A stretch of DNA of 64,000 nt from Peromyscus leucopus (lineage: Eukaryota > Chordata > Mammalia > Rodentia > Cricetidae), in assembly GCF_004664715.2 (NCBI RefSeq), contig NC_051075.1:88579209-88643208 (forward strand), read 5' to 3'. Shown here piece after piece: positions 13,690 to 25,400 of this stretch (positions within the stretch are counted from its first letter, which is position 1; each line of letters starts with the position of its first letter). The position numbers and the translations under genes were made by a program. Below the pieces are notes generated by a model, which saw only the letters and a list, made by a program, of their open reading frames with translations, had not been told where the DNA came from and did no database searches.

Positions 13690-16600
13690 AACTTAAAATT
13701 CAAGTTTGATAGTACTGTTACAGAAAGCCATTAAAATACAAAATGTGGTCAGGTGTAGTGATTCATGCCTGTATCCCATCATTAAGAACATTCCTCCTGT
13801 TCTTCTGGAGGACGGAAGTTTAGTTCCTACGTTGTACAGCTTACAACTACCTATAACTCCAGCTCCAGGGGATCCCATGCCCATTCCAGGCCTCCAAGCC
13901 CCTGCCCACATGTGGCATACACACATACACATAAATTAAAATAAATATTTTTCAAATCAAACTTTTAAAAATAGAATAAATACTGAGTATTTTAGTCTTT
14001 TTTTTTTTAAACAGGGTCTCACTGTGTAGCCTTAGCTGACCTCAAACTCAGATCCGCCTGTCTCTGCCCTCCGCCTCCTGAGTGCTGGCATATGCCACCA
14101 TACCTGGCGGTCTTTTAATCTTAATGTGGCAAATGTAATGAGAACTGCTTTTTCCACATAAATACTAATGACAAGCAATATGAAAACTAGACAAGCTTAG
14201 GGATTTTAATTTGTCTTTTTTTTTTTTTCTGAGTTGTCTTTGCAGTGTGGGGATCCAGACCAGGACCTTAAGCATACTACCTGAACTCTCTGCCACTGAA
14301 CAGCCCCAGCTCAGCCATGCTTAGTTTTTGTCGACCTTTTATTGTTGTGTTGCTAGTTTTAAGGAATCCATGGAAATTCTGACAAAGTTTCTTATTTAAA
14401 AATATAGGATGATTTTAAATTCTCAAGGTAAATATATGCTGTTGTAGCATATTTAAACATGACATAAACGTATACACTACAAAGTAAATGTCTCAGAGCT
14501 GGAGAGATGACTCAGCTAGAGCTTACTGCTCCTGTAGAGGACTTCGGCTTGGTTCCCAGCACCTCCACGGTGGTTCACAACCAACTGCAATTTCATTTCC
14601 AGGGGATCCGATGCCCTTTTCTGGTCTCCGTAGGCTCCTGCTTGCAAGTGATGCACTTATATTTCAAGCAGGCACACATACATACATATAAATAATTTCT
14701 TTAAAAAAGGAAGTAAATGTCTCTATTCACAAGCATTATGTAGCCTGCCCCCCACACACACTCAGCGTTAATAAGATGGTATGTATCCTGTTTTATAATT
14801 CTGTCCTGTTTGAAGTTTATATACAAATATATACATACATGTTATACATAAACTGCCTTTTTAGTAAAAATTATATATTTATCGCAACTTGATTTTAAAA
14901 GTTTTAATTAATATATTTTGTACTGGCTGTTTTATCTAAATATGTGTGTCAGTGCACCTGTGCTGGCAGGAAGAGGCTGCTGGAGTCCTGGGACTGGAAT
15001 TGGGTGTGAGCCACCATGTGGGTGCTGGGAATCAAACCCAGGTCCTCGGGAAGAGCAGCCCGTGCTCTTAACTGCTGAGTCATCTCTCCAGCCCACAGCT
15101 TAATTTTTCAGTAATAGCACTGTTTCTAGGCTTGTTTGTTTGCTTTGTAAGTTCTTTCTATGGACCTCTGTGCATGCTCTCAAATGCGGATTAATCTCAC
15201 TTAATACTCACAACAGCCCTATGGAAGAGGCATTATTGTTCTCTTTAATGTCCTCCTGAGGGAGCTGGGATTTTAGAGTGCTAGGAGCCTTGGGGCCACA
15301 TAAAGAAGCAGTGAGGTTCCAACCACTACATGCAGATTTATTTTATTCAAACATTTGTATAGCTGTCCCTCTTAGAATGTTCTGTGGTTTAGCTATTTCC
15401 CATGGTTTTTGACTTTTTATTTTCATAAATGTTCAACTGTGAGAAAGAAGAAAACATCAGGTATTCATTACCTGCCTCCAGCTATTTTATTAACATTACC
15501 AACCTTTCTTCTGCCTCCCTCTCAGCTCCTTCACAGTTTTTCTGAAGTAAATTCATTTGTCCTCCCTCCCTCCCTCCCTCCCTCCCTCCCTCCCTCCCTC
15601 CCTCCCTCCCTCCCTCCCTCCTTTTCTTTTGTATTTAGAGGTGGAGGGCAGCCTTCATGAGTCCCTGTTCTCTATCATGTGGGTCCCAGAGATCACAAGG
15701 TCATCTGACTCTCAGCAGGCACCCTCACCTGCTGGGCCATCTCACCAGCCTTTTTTTTTTCCCTGAATTTTTTAAAACTCAAACCTTTAGCCATGTGGTG
15801 GTAGCACACGCCTTTATTCCCAGCACTCGAGAGGCAGAGGCAGGCAGATCTCAGTGAGTTCGAGGCCAGCCTGGGTTACAGAGCGAGATCCAGGACAGCC
15901 AGAATCGTTACACAGAGAAACCCTGTCTCAGAAAAACTGGAAAAAAAAAAAAAAGTCAAACATTGTGTTACTTTGTGCATAAACACAAACATATATGTGT
16001 ATGTATGTTCACACATATAATGTGTATATGTCTCTCACAAATTTAAGACTTTTTAAGACATAACCCAATGCCATTATTAAACACAAAATTTAATATTGAC
16101 TTTATATCTTCTGAAATTCAGTCTGTGTCCAAACTTCTCTTGCTTTCAAAACCATCAACTCATCCTTGCTTCACATGAGAATCCGAGTAAGGGTTTCACA
16201 TTGTGTTTGTTTGTTTTTCAGTCTCTTTTTCCTTTCTTTGAAAACTCCTTCTGCCGTGTTGCACGTGTGTAAATGAGAAGATAACTGCAGGAGTCAGTTC
16301 TCTCCTTCCACCTTAGGGGTCCCGGGGGTCCAGACTCGGCAGGAAACCCCTTCACCTGCTGAGACCTCCCACCAGCCCAGTCTGTTTCCTAACAGTTCCT
16401 TTCCTCAGCTTTATCCCTCCTCTTCCCTGTCATTTATTTCACCAGTGAACTAAATTATTTGCTGAATAAAAACTTCTCCATTCTGGACTTGGTTTATTGC
16501 AACCCCAGGGGGTTATTTTATGTTTTTATGTCTCCGGTGTTTCTATAAACTTTAGGTTAATGGCGAGGTCAGATTCAGATGTAGGAATTTTGACTTAATG

Positions 16601-19234
16601 CTTAAATCACGTAACTTATCAAGTGTGGTCCCTCATTTTTGGAGACTGTTCAGACTGATCATTGAGGAACTATGTGTGTCGTGGAGGTACACACCTCTAA
16701 TCTCAGCACTAGAGAGTCTAAAGCAAGAGGATTCCAGGTTCTCGACAGCCTTGGTTACATGGCAAGACTGTCTCAGAATGAGGAGGAGGGAGGCAGAGAA
16801 TAAAATAAGAGATGAGCTGGTTCAGGCATCAGCCTGGTCCATCCACTTACAGTTCCCACGAACCTTTCATGTAGTTGTAGCAGGGCATTGAGCAGATACT
16901 ATTTTGAAAGTCAGACTTTTTTTTTTTGTTACTTTGTGCCTATATGCATATATATGTCTCACAAATTAAGAACTTTTTAGAAACATAATCTAATGCCATT
17001 ATTAGATGCTGGACCTAAAATACACCTAGTCTGTGGTTTTGTAAAACTGAGTGCTCACTCAAGCTTCCGTTCATTGAAGAAGTACTCCTCCACTCCTGTG
17101 CTCCACTAGCTGGGAGAAAGCTGCCGACTTAGATTGAATTGGGAGAGGCCTGCCCTTCCCTTGTCATCTCCTCATAACACTTTCTGTGGTGACACGGTGA
17201 TTACCAACAGAGAGAGGATCTTTTTTTTTTTTTTGGTTTTTCGAGACAGGGTTTCTCTGTGTAGCTTTGCGCCTTTCCTGGAGCTCACTTGGTAGCCCAG
17301 GCTGGCCTCGAACTCACAGAGATCCGCCTGGCTCTGCCTCCCGAGTGCTGGGATTAAAGGCGTGCGCCACCAACGCCCGGCTTTAGAGAGAGGATCTTTT
17401 AGCAGTTGTGTAGAAGGGATTCCAGACTACACGTGTTGATGGTGTGGCCTGGGAGGGGGGTAGATGACCAGGTTAATGTGTCTCCTCTCATTGTGTGGCC
17501 TGGGAGGGGGAGAGATGACCAGGTTAATGTGTCTCCTCTCAATTCCAGCCGACTTGGTCAGCCCTTGCTCTTCCGTTTGTTCCTACAGATGTGGTAAAAG
17601 GTGAAAAGATTCTTCCAGTGTTTGATGAGCCTCCAAATCCAACCAACGTTGAAGAGAGTTTAAAGAGAATTAAGGAAAATGATTCCCATCTTGTTGAAGT
17701 TAATTTGAATAATATAAAAGTAAGTATGTTAAGCATGCACTATATATATGTATCAGCATCAACACATGTGATGTTTGCTTTGAGTCAGCTGAACCCAGGT
17801 AGTAATATGGCAGTTCCAATGTGTAGTCTTAACTTCTGCTTTAAGGGCAAGTATACTAACAGTATACAAACATAAATTTCTTCAAAGTTTATACATTCAA
17901 GTATTATAGAAAATATTTTGTTACTTGCTTTTTAAAGAGTTTGCCATGTAAGAATGTGGCCCTTGTCAGTAAGTTACTCTCATTTTTAAAGTACTGCCTA
18001 CTTTTAAGAACTTTTGCCTTTGGTTTTTATTTTAATTAAATTTAAATTTAATTTAATTTTAGTTTATTTTAATCGGGTTTATTAAGGTATTTTTTAATAT
18101 AGTTAAGTAAAATTCTTTTAATGTACAGTCCTGGGATGTAAAGCTGTAAATACCACTGACAAGCTGTAAAACCAAAAATAAACGCCTGACTAAGTGATGT
18201 AAAGCCCACCTGTAACGTCAGAAGCTCTTCGGCCCCTGTATTATTTGCCGTCCATCTTGTCTTCTCTAGCCTTGTAGATGGAGTTGGGTTTGCAGCCTTT
18301 TGAGTCTTCCCTTTAGGCTAACACGTTTGAGACTCACCTTGTTGTGTAGGCGCCACTCGTCTGTCCTTTGTCACTGTGGAGTCGTTCTCTTCCGGGACAT
18401 GCTGTGGTTTGTTCATCCCAGAGTCCAGTAGTTGACATATGGGTTGCCTCCATGTGAGGCCTTTGAAAAATAGAGGTTTTTGTGTCTCTTGACCAAATGC
18501 CTAGAAATTGGCTTTCTGGGATCTGGTTTTTTGTTTTTTCAAATTATTACAATTTGTTTGTTTGTTTTGAGACAGGGTCTTTCTATGTAGTCCTGGCTAT
18601 CTTAGAACTTGCTTTGTAGACTAGGCTGCTTGTTTGCATACTTCCTGAATATGTTTTTAAGCAATCAGTAAGTATAAATGTATTTGATTGATGGATTGAA
18701 CTTCCTGAAGCTAAAATGTTGATGGTGTTTCACATTTTTGTCTTTCAAGAATATCCCAATTCCAACTCTAAAAGATTTTGCTAAGACTTTGGAAACCAAC
18801 ACACATGTGAAACATTTCAGTCTTGCAGCCACCAGGAGCAATGACCCCGTGGCTGTGGTAAGTACGCTGTGATTGATGCTGTCAGTAATTCCCAGCTGAT
18901 GTCTGCAGACCTGTGTTAGAGTGAGGTTAACCGACTTGTTTTGTGAGACGGCGTCTCTCCTCGCCCAGGCTGGCCTTGGATTCACGTGTAGTAGAAGATG
19001 ATCTCGAACTCCCAGTGTAGTGGAAGATGATCTCGAACTCCCAGTGCAGTGGAAGATGATCTCGAACTCCCAGTGCAGTGGAAGATGATCTTGAACTCCC
19101 AGTGCAGTGGAAGATGATCTTGAACTCCCAGTTCTCCTGCCTCCACTTCCCAAGTGCTGGAATTATAGGCCTGAACCACTGTACCCTCTTACACTGTGAC
19201 TTCTTTTACACTCATTCACTTATTGATTGATTTG

Positions 19235-19282
<48 letters not shown>

Positions 19283-19430
19283 ATGTGTCATAGTACACAT
19301 GTGGAGGTCAGAGGACCACTTGCAGGAGTCGGTTCTCTCCACCACATGGGTCCCAGGGATGGAATTCAGGTAATCAGGCTTCACAGCCAGTGCCCTGATC
19401 CACGGAGCCATCTCCTTGGCCCAAACTGTG

Positions 19431-19484
<54 letters not shown>

Positions 19485-22400
19485 GGGTTTTTTTTTCACT
19501 TACCATTTTACCTCGCATATACTACATTATGTACCCTTTTGTATTTTTAAATTTTTATTTGTATTTATCATTTTTTTAATATATTTTTTTCCTCTTTGGG
19601 GGCAGGAAAGAGATAGGTTCCCAAGATAACAACTCACTGGGTAACCTAAGGTGCCGTCAAATTCATGATCTTACTGCCTTGGCCTCCTCCTCATTTTTTA
19701 AGCATAAATGGTGCCTGGAAATATGACTGAATGGTAAAGTACTGGCCTGTGAGTTAAGTTACCTGTGAGTCCCTGTCTTTAATCTCCAGGACCACAAAAA
19801 AAGAAGAAAGAATGAATTAACTCGATTTTGATTTCTCATTCAACTGAATATGTTAGAGCTCTTTTTGTGTCAGCATACAGAGGTCTGCTGTATCCTTAGC
19901 GTCTGTCGGTTCAGGGTCCCATTAGGGGTCTGTGACTTGGGGTTTGTATCAAATGCTCTCTCTGGAGATGAGTGTGTGGTGTTTGTCCTTTCAACACTAA
20001 CCCTGACTTGTGTGTGTTGAGCCAGGCTTATGTTCCTCCAGAAGATCGTCCAGAGAGCCTTTTCTTCCCATGGCTGTGCGCAGTCACCCCTCTGGTTCTC
20101 CCCCAGCGTCACTAGTCCTGGGTTCCCGCCCGCAGTCCTCCTCGGAACACTCGAGTGCTCCAGGGCTTTCTGCTTACTGGCACTCCTGCCTGGGCAAGCT
20201 CATCGTTTCAGTGCTGTAGGTTGTTTGGACATGCGGGTGACTCCAGTCCCCCTTGTACCCGGCTCCTTCACTCTGCACTGACCCCCAGCTACCTACTAAG
20301 TAGTGTACCTGGATGTCTAGTGGACATCTCATATCAGAGACTCGGACTAAACTCCTGACTCTGTCCCATGCCTGGTGTTTTCAGTCTTTATCACCAAGTG
20401 GCAGCATCAGTCTACTTTCCCTGGTAGACAGGAAACAAATTAAAAGCAATCACTCTTAACTTCCCTTTCTTACAGCCTTAAAGCATAGATTCAGCAGTCC
20501 TGTCTTCAAAATATTTTTAGAACCCAGGATAGTCATGCAGGCTCACACATTTAATCCTGGTATTCAAGAAGCAGAGGCAGGAGGATTGCCGTAAGTTTGA
20601 GTCCACCCTGGTTTCTTCATAGCAGCCTCCAGGCCGTTCTGGGCCATATGATGAGATCTTATCTTTTAAGAGCAACAAGGTGAGATAGATCAGCAAGTAA
20701 AGTCACATGTCACCCAGGCCTGACAGCTTTAGTTCAGTCCTCGGAACCCGTGTGAAGGCAGAAGGAGAGAACTGGCTTCACCAAGCTGTCCCCTGACTTC
20801 CTCATGCACACCACAATGCACATGCATCTGCACACATCATATAGACACACTCAAGATTTCTAATGGCCCAGATCCGGGTGCAGGGGTGCACGCCTTTAAT
20901 TCCAGCAGTCTGGAAGTGGAAGCAGGCCAGTCTGTGCGTTCCAGACCAGACAATGCTCCATTGTGAAGCTTGTCTCAGAGGGGGTGGGGAGGGCTAGAGA
21001 CGGCACTCATGTAGTGGAGTGCTCACTCAGCATCCCAGAGGCCTGGATTTATCCCTAGCACTGCACAGACTGAATGTGGTAGGACATACCTATAATCCCA
21101 GCATTCAGGAAGAAGAGCCAGAATGATCAGATGTTCAAGGCCATCCTCTGCTCCACAGAGAGTATGAGGCCATGCATGAGACCCTGTCTTTTTTATTTTT
21201 TTATTAAAAAGTCAGGGGAAAATAATTCAGAATCCAGCCGTTTCTCACGTTTTGTTACTCCTGCCCTGACCCATACAGTTTTGTCTTTTCTGGATCTTCA
21301 CAGTTGCCTCTCCAGTGAGCCATCTCTGTCTTACCCACCCTCAAACCATAAGGGATATTAGTGAATTAGTTCCTTACAGAAACTGAGGAAGTAGGAGAGG
21401 CGATATGGAGTAGAGAATGAATGAACATGAAATAGGAAGAGGAGTTGGGAATGTCAGCACCAGGAAATTACATGTGACCAAAATAATCTAAAGATTATAT
21501 ATGGTGGGGCTGGAGAGATGGCTCGGTGGTTAGAGCACTGGCTGCTCTTCCAGAGGTCCTGAGTTCAATTCCCAGCAACCACATGGTGGCTCATAACCAT
21601 CTGTAATGTGATCTGATGCCCTCTTCTGGTATAAGAAGCATATATGAAGATAGAGCACTCATACATAAAATAAATAAATCTTAAAAAAAATTATATATGG
21701 GAATGTACACGGGGTAAGTAAATACATGTGAGACCTGAGCAGTAATGTAACAAGCTGAAAAATGTAAAGAGAAACTTAAGAAAGTTCAATTTATGAATTT
21801 ACTTATGGCATGTGCAGTGAAAAATGTGTGCTATCAAAATTTAATCTCCAAATGTTTTCTCTGGATTTCTAGGCGTTTGCAGATATGCTGAAAGTGAACC
21901 GAACTTTGAAGAGTTTAAATATGGAGTCCAACTTCATCACAGGCACTGGGGTTTTGGCACTGATTGATGCTTTGAGAGACAATGAGACCCTGACAGAGCT
22001 CAAGATTGACAATCAGGTTGGTGCTCTACAGTTAGAATTCGGAGGAAACTGCAGCCCCTGCTGCCAGGAGGGCTCGCTGTAGCCCTCTCGGAAAGATGGT
22101 GGTGGAAAGGGGGTGATAAGACTTTTGGGGATCCAGAATACTAATGTACCGGGTGAATATATGGCAAGTCTCTTGAAGTCAGTTTAAGGAATTAGATAGT
22201 TGGCTGACTGTGAAGACTTTTACATATGGTTTAGCCCACTTTCCCCAGCTCTTTGAGAGAGCCACACAACAGGTAAACCTTTTGTATCTGCAGAGTATTA
22301 GTTCCAAACACAGAGAATATGAATAGAGTTGATTGCATGAAAGAAGAAAAATAGTGCTGCAGAGATGCCTCAGTGGGTGAGAGCGCTTGCTATGATTTCA

Positions 22401-25400
22401 GGAGGAGCTGAGTTCAGTCTACAGCACCTGTGTAAAAAAAGCTGGCCACAGCCACATCGGCCTGGATCACCTCCAGCATTGGGGGTCAGGGAAAAGCAGA
22501 TCCCAGGAACTTGATAGCCAAAACAGCAGGCGTCAGGTCCAGTGAGAGGAACATCCCAGTGCCCAGGTTGCTCTGAGGACACCGTCTTCATCAGACCAGT
22601 GTGGTGCTAATGCTTTCACTTTTGTGGGGGCACTTATTCCTAGGCATACTTTTTTTTATGTTTTTTGTATTTTATGGTCATATGCATGCATGCATATGTA
22701 TGTGGAGGCCAGAGGTGTTGGATTCCCTAAAGCTGGAGTAACAGATGGTTGTGGGCCACCTGATGTGGGTGCCAGGACCTGAACCTGGGTCCTCTGAAGA
22801 GCAGTAAGTGTTCTTAGCTGCTAAGCCATCTTACCAGTCCCCCAGACAAGTTTTTTAAGAGTGGAAAATATACCTATTAGAAATATTCTCATACAGAGCA
22901 ACTATTAAATTTTTATTTGAAAAAATAGTTTTAAGGGCTGGGCAAATGGCTTAATGGTGAAGTACCTGCTGTGTAATCACGTGGACCTGAGTATGGATCC
23001 CCAGCACCACAAAAAAGCAGGGCGTGACAGTGGACTTCTTGAACTTCATCTTTACAGAAGCAAAAACAGGCAGATCCCACAGGCTTACAAGCCAGCCAGC
23101 CTAGCCAAAACAATGAGCTTCCAGTTCAGTGAGAAACCCTGTCTCAAAAAATAAAGTGGAGAATGATAGAGGAAACTATTCTAGTCCACCTCTGGCTGCA
23201 CACACATGCACAGGCAAATGCATGCACATATGCATACACCACATACACACAAAAAACTTCAGTTATTTGAAAAGATATTTGACAAATGATTCCATGAGTT
23301 CTTCAAAATGATTCCCTGAGTCCTTCAAAATAAATCAATTTTGTAGACTATGAAGATAGAAAAGAGATTTGGTAACATCTAAAAATTGAACCAACATGTT
23401 TCTTAATCCATGATCTCATATTTTTAATTGAGCTGTAACTCAGTGTGTGATGTTTTGTGACTGGCTTCTTCAACCTAGCATAAAGTCCTGGAGGTCCATC
23501 CATGTCACAGAACATGGCTAAATAATATTCTGTCACATTTTAGAGTTTCTACTTTTAGGCTATTAAAATAATGCTACAGAGCTGGAGAGATGACTCAGCA
23601 GCAAAGAATCCTTATTGCTCCAGGTTCAGTTCCTAGCACCCAAACGGTGGCTTACAATCATCTCAAATTCCAGTTCCAGAGAATCTGATGCCTCTTCTGA
23701 CCTTCATGGGCACCAGGCATTACATGGTGCACATACATACATACGGACATTACAAGGAAGACACTTATACATTCACATGCGTGAAGTTTTTGAAAAATCT
23801 AAACAAAAGAAAAATAATGCTCCTGTAAATATTCACATCTTAGGGTTTTTTTTTGGGGGGGGGGGATTGTTTGTTTGCTTGTTTTTTGTTTGGTTTTTCA
23901 AGACAGGGTTTCTCTGTGTATCCCTGGCTGTCCTGGAACTCACTATATAGACCAGGCTGGCCTAGAACTCACTGAGATCTCTCTGCCTCTGCCTCTGCCT
24001 CCCAAGTGCTGGGATTAAAAGTGTGCTCCACCATCAGCCAGCCACATCTAAGTTTTTTATGAACATACATGTTTATTTCTTGGGGCTTACACCTACGAGT
24101 AGAACTACTGGATGGTAAGGTAATTCTGCTTTCTGAGCAATTACCAAGGGCCCACTTTGCCACATTCTTGACAGCCACTTAAACAAACGGAAGCATCACA
24201 TTGTATTGCCCAGACTGTTCTTGGTTTAGGATCAAGCATTTCTCCCCCCTCAGCCTGCCCAGCACCCGGGACTGGAGGTGCCCACTACCATGTCTTCTGC
24301 TTGTTCATCTTGTTTGGTTGTTGTTGGTTTGGGTTTGTTGGGGCCAAGACTGAGACAGTCTCATGTAGGCTAGGCTATCTTCTCTGTGTGAGAAGATGAC
24401 CTTAAACATGTGCTGTCAGCTCCCAGTACTGGGGTCACGAGTGTGCACCTCCGTACCCGGTGGAGTGTGCACCTCCGTACCCGGTGGAGTGTGCACCTCC
24501 GTACCCGGTGGAGTGTGCACCTCCGTACCCGGTGGAGTGTGCACCTCCGTACCTGCTGGAGTGTGCACCTCCGTACCCGGTGGAGTGTGCACCTCCGTAC
24601 CCGGTGGAGTGTGCACCTCCGTACCCGGTGGAGTGTGCACCTCCGTACCTGGTGGAGTGTGCACCTCCGTACCCGGTGGAGTGTGCACCTCCGTACCTGG
24701 TGGAGTGTGCAGTGCTGGGGACTGCAGCTAGAGCTTCATGGATGCAAGGCCAGCACCAGCTGAGCTAGTTCCTCAGCCTTTCTGTCTCTTTCATCAGTAT
24801 GAGGTGGCACTCACGGTATCCACACTGCTTTTCATTTCTATATGAGCTTTTGGTGTCTGTTGAACTTGTAAAAATGTTTTTCTTACGTATGTTGTAGAAA
24901 TTGGGAAAACTTAAGAGACCAACAGACTCAGCATGGGACTGAATCTTAAATTTTTTAACCTAAAAATGTTTTGATCAGGTTTATTAATACCATTCTTTGT
25001 TTCTGATCCTTCCAGAGACAGCAGTTGGGTACAGCTGTAGAATTAGAAATGGCCAAGATGCTTGAAGAAAATACGAATATCCTTAAATTTGGGTATCAGT
25101 TCACGCAGCAAGGACCCCGAACCAGGGCAGCCAATGCTATAACGAAAAACAACGACTTAGGTAAGATGTATGCAATGCTCAGTCAAGTCTCCAAATACAA
25201 CACCAAGCTATTTTTAGAAATAAATTATAACATGGAAAAATAGGTGTCCAGTGCTGCTCGGGCCTTTATACAGCGAGTCAGAGCTGTGCCAGGCTGTAGT
25301 GGTCTTCCTGTCGATGGCGAACCATGTCTGTGACAAGCACATGCTAGCTTTACGTGACGCTTTCCAGGACAGATGCTTTGTTCTTGGTTGCCACTTCCTC

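Larger units (their letters stand above)
13547..17588 (+). other. Tmod3 intron 4
   Basis: It holds (TG)n at 13641-13687, B2-like sense 13747-13950, B1 antisense 13985-14110, ID-like antisense 14225-14315, B2 sense 14494-14690, B2 antisense 14960-15096, (CCCT)n 15561-15620, B3-like antisense 15640-15755, B1 sense 15788-15955, a decayed B1 16670-16785, B1 antisense 17221-17382 and a twofold 54-base repeat at 17438-17541. Confidence 0.85.
18858..21872 (+). other. Tmod3 intron 6
   Basis: It holds an antisense B1 with an expanded 29-base unit (18935-19180), (TG)n 19239-19280, B3-like antisense 19285-19420, (AC)n 19434-19478, B1-like pieces at 19610-19690, 20520-20650 and 20870-20985, B2 sense 20685-20860 and a clean B2 sense 21507-21690. 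The stretch 19860-20460 looks unique. Confidence 0.85.
22017..25015 (+). other. Tmod3 intron 7
   Basis: It contains B2-type SINEs (22350-22600 sense, 22680-22842 antisense, 22934-23150 sense, 23580-23760 sense), B1 antisense 23885-24040, a probable old L1 3'-end fragment around 23395-24180 interrupted by these SINEs, and the 24-base minisatellite at 24441-24704. Confidence 0.85.

Noticed and set aside
19196..19579. Open frames of 86-127 codons with valine/cysteine and threonine/histidine runs
   Set aside because: Produced by the (TG)n and (AC)n microsatellites.
24441..24704. CRISPR-like regular array
   Set aside because: The units are contiguous with no spacers, and the host is a mammal.
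24396..24768. Repeat proteins of 90-117 codons in four frames
   Set aside because: They arise only because the 24-base minisatellite unit is a multiple of three.
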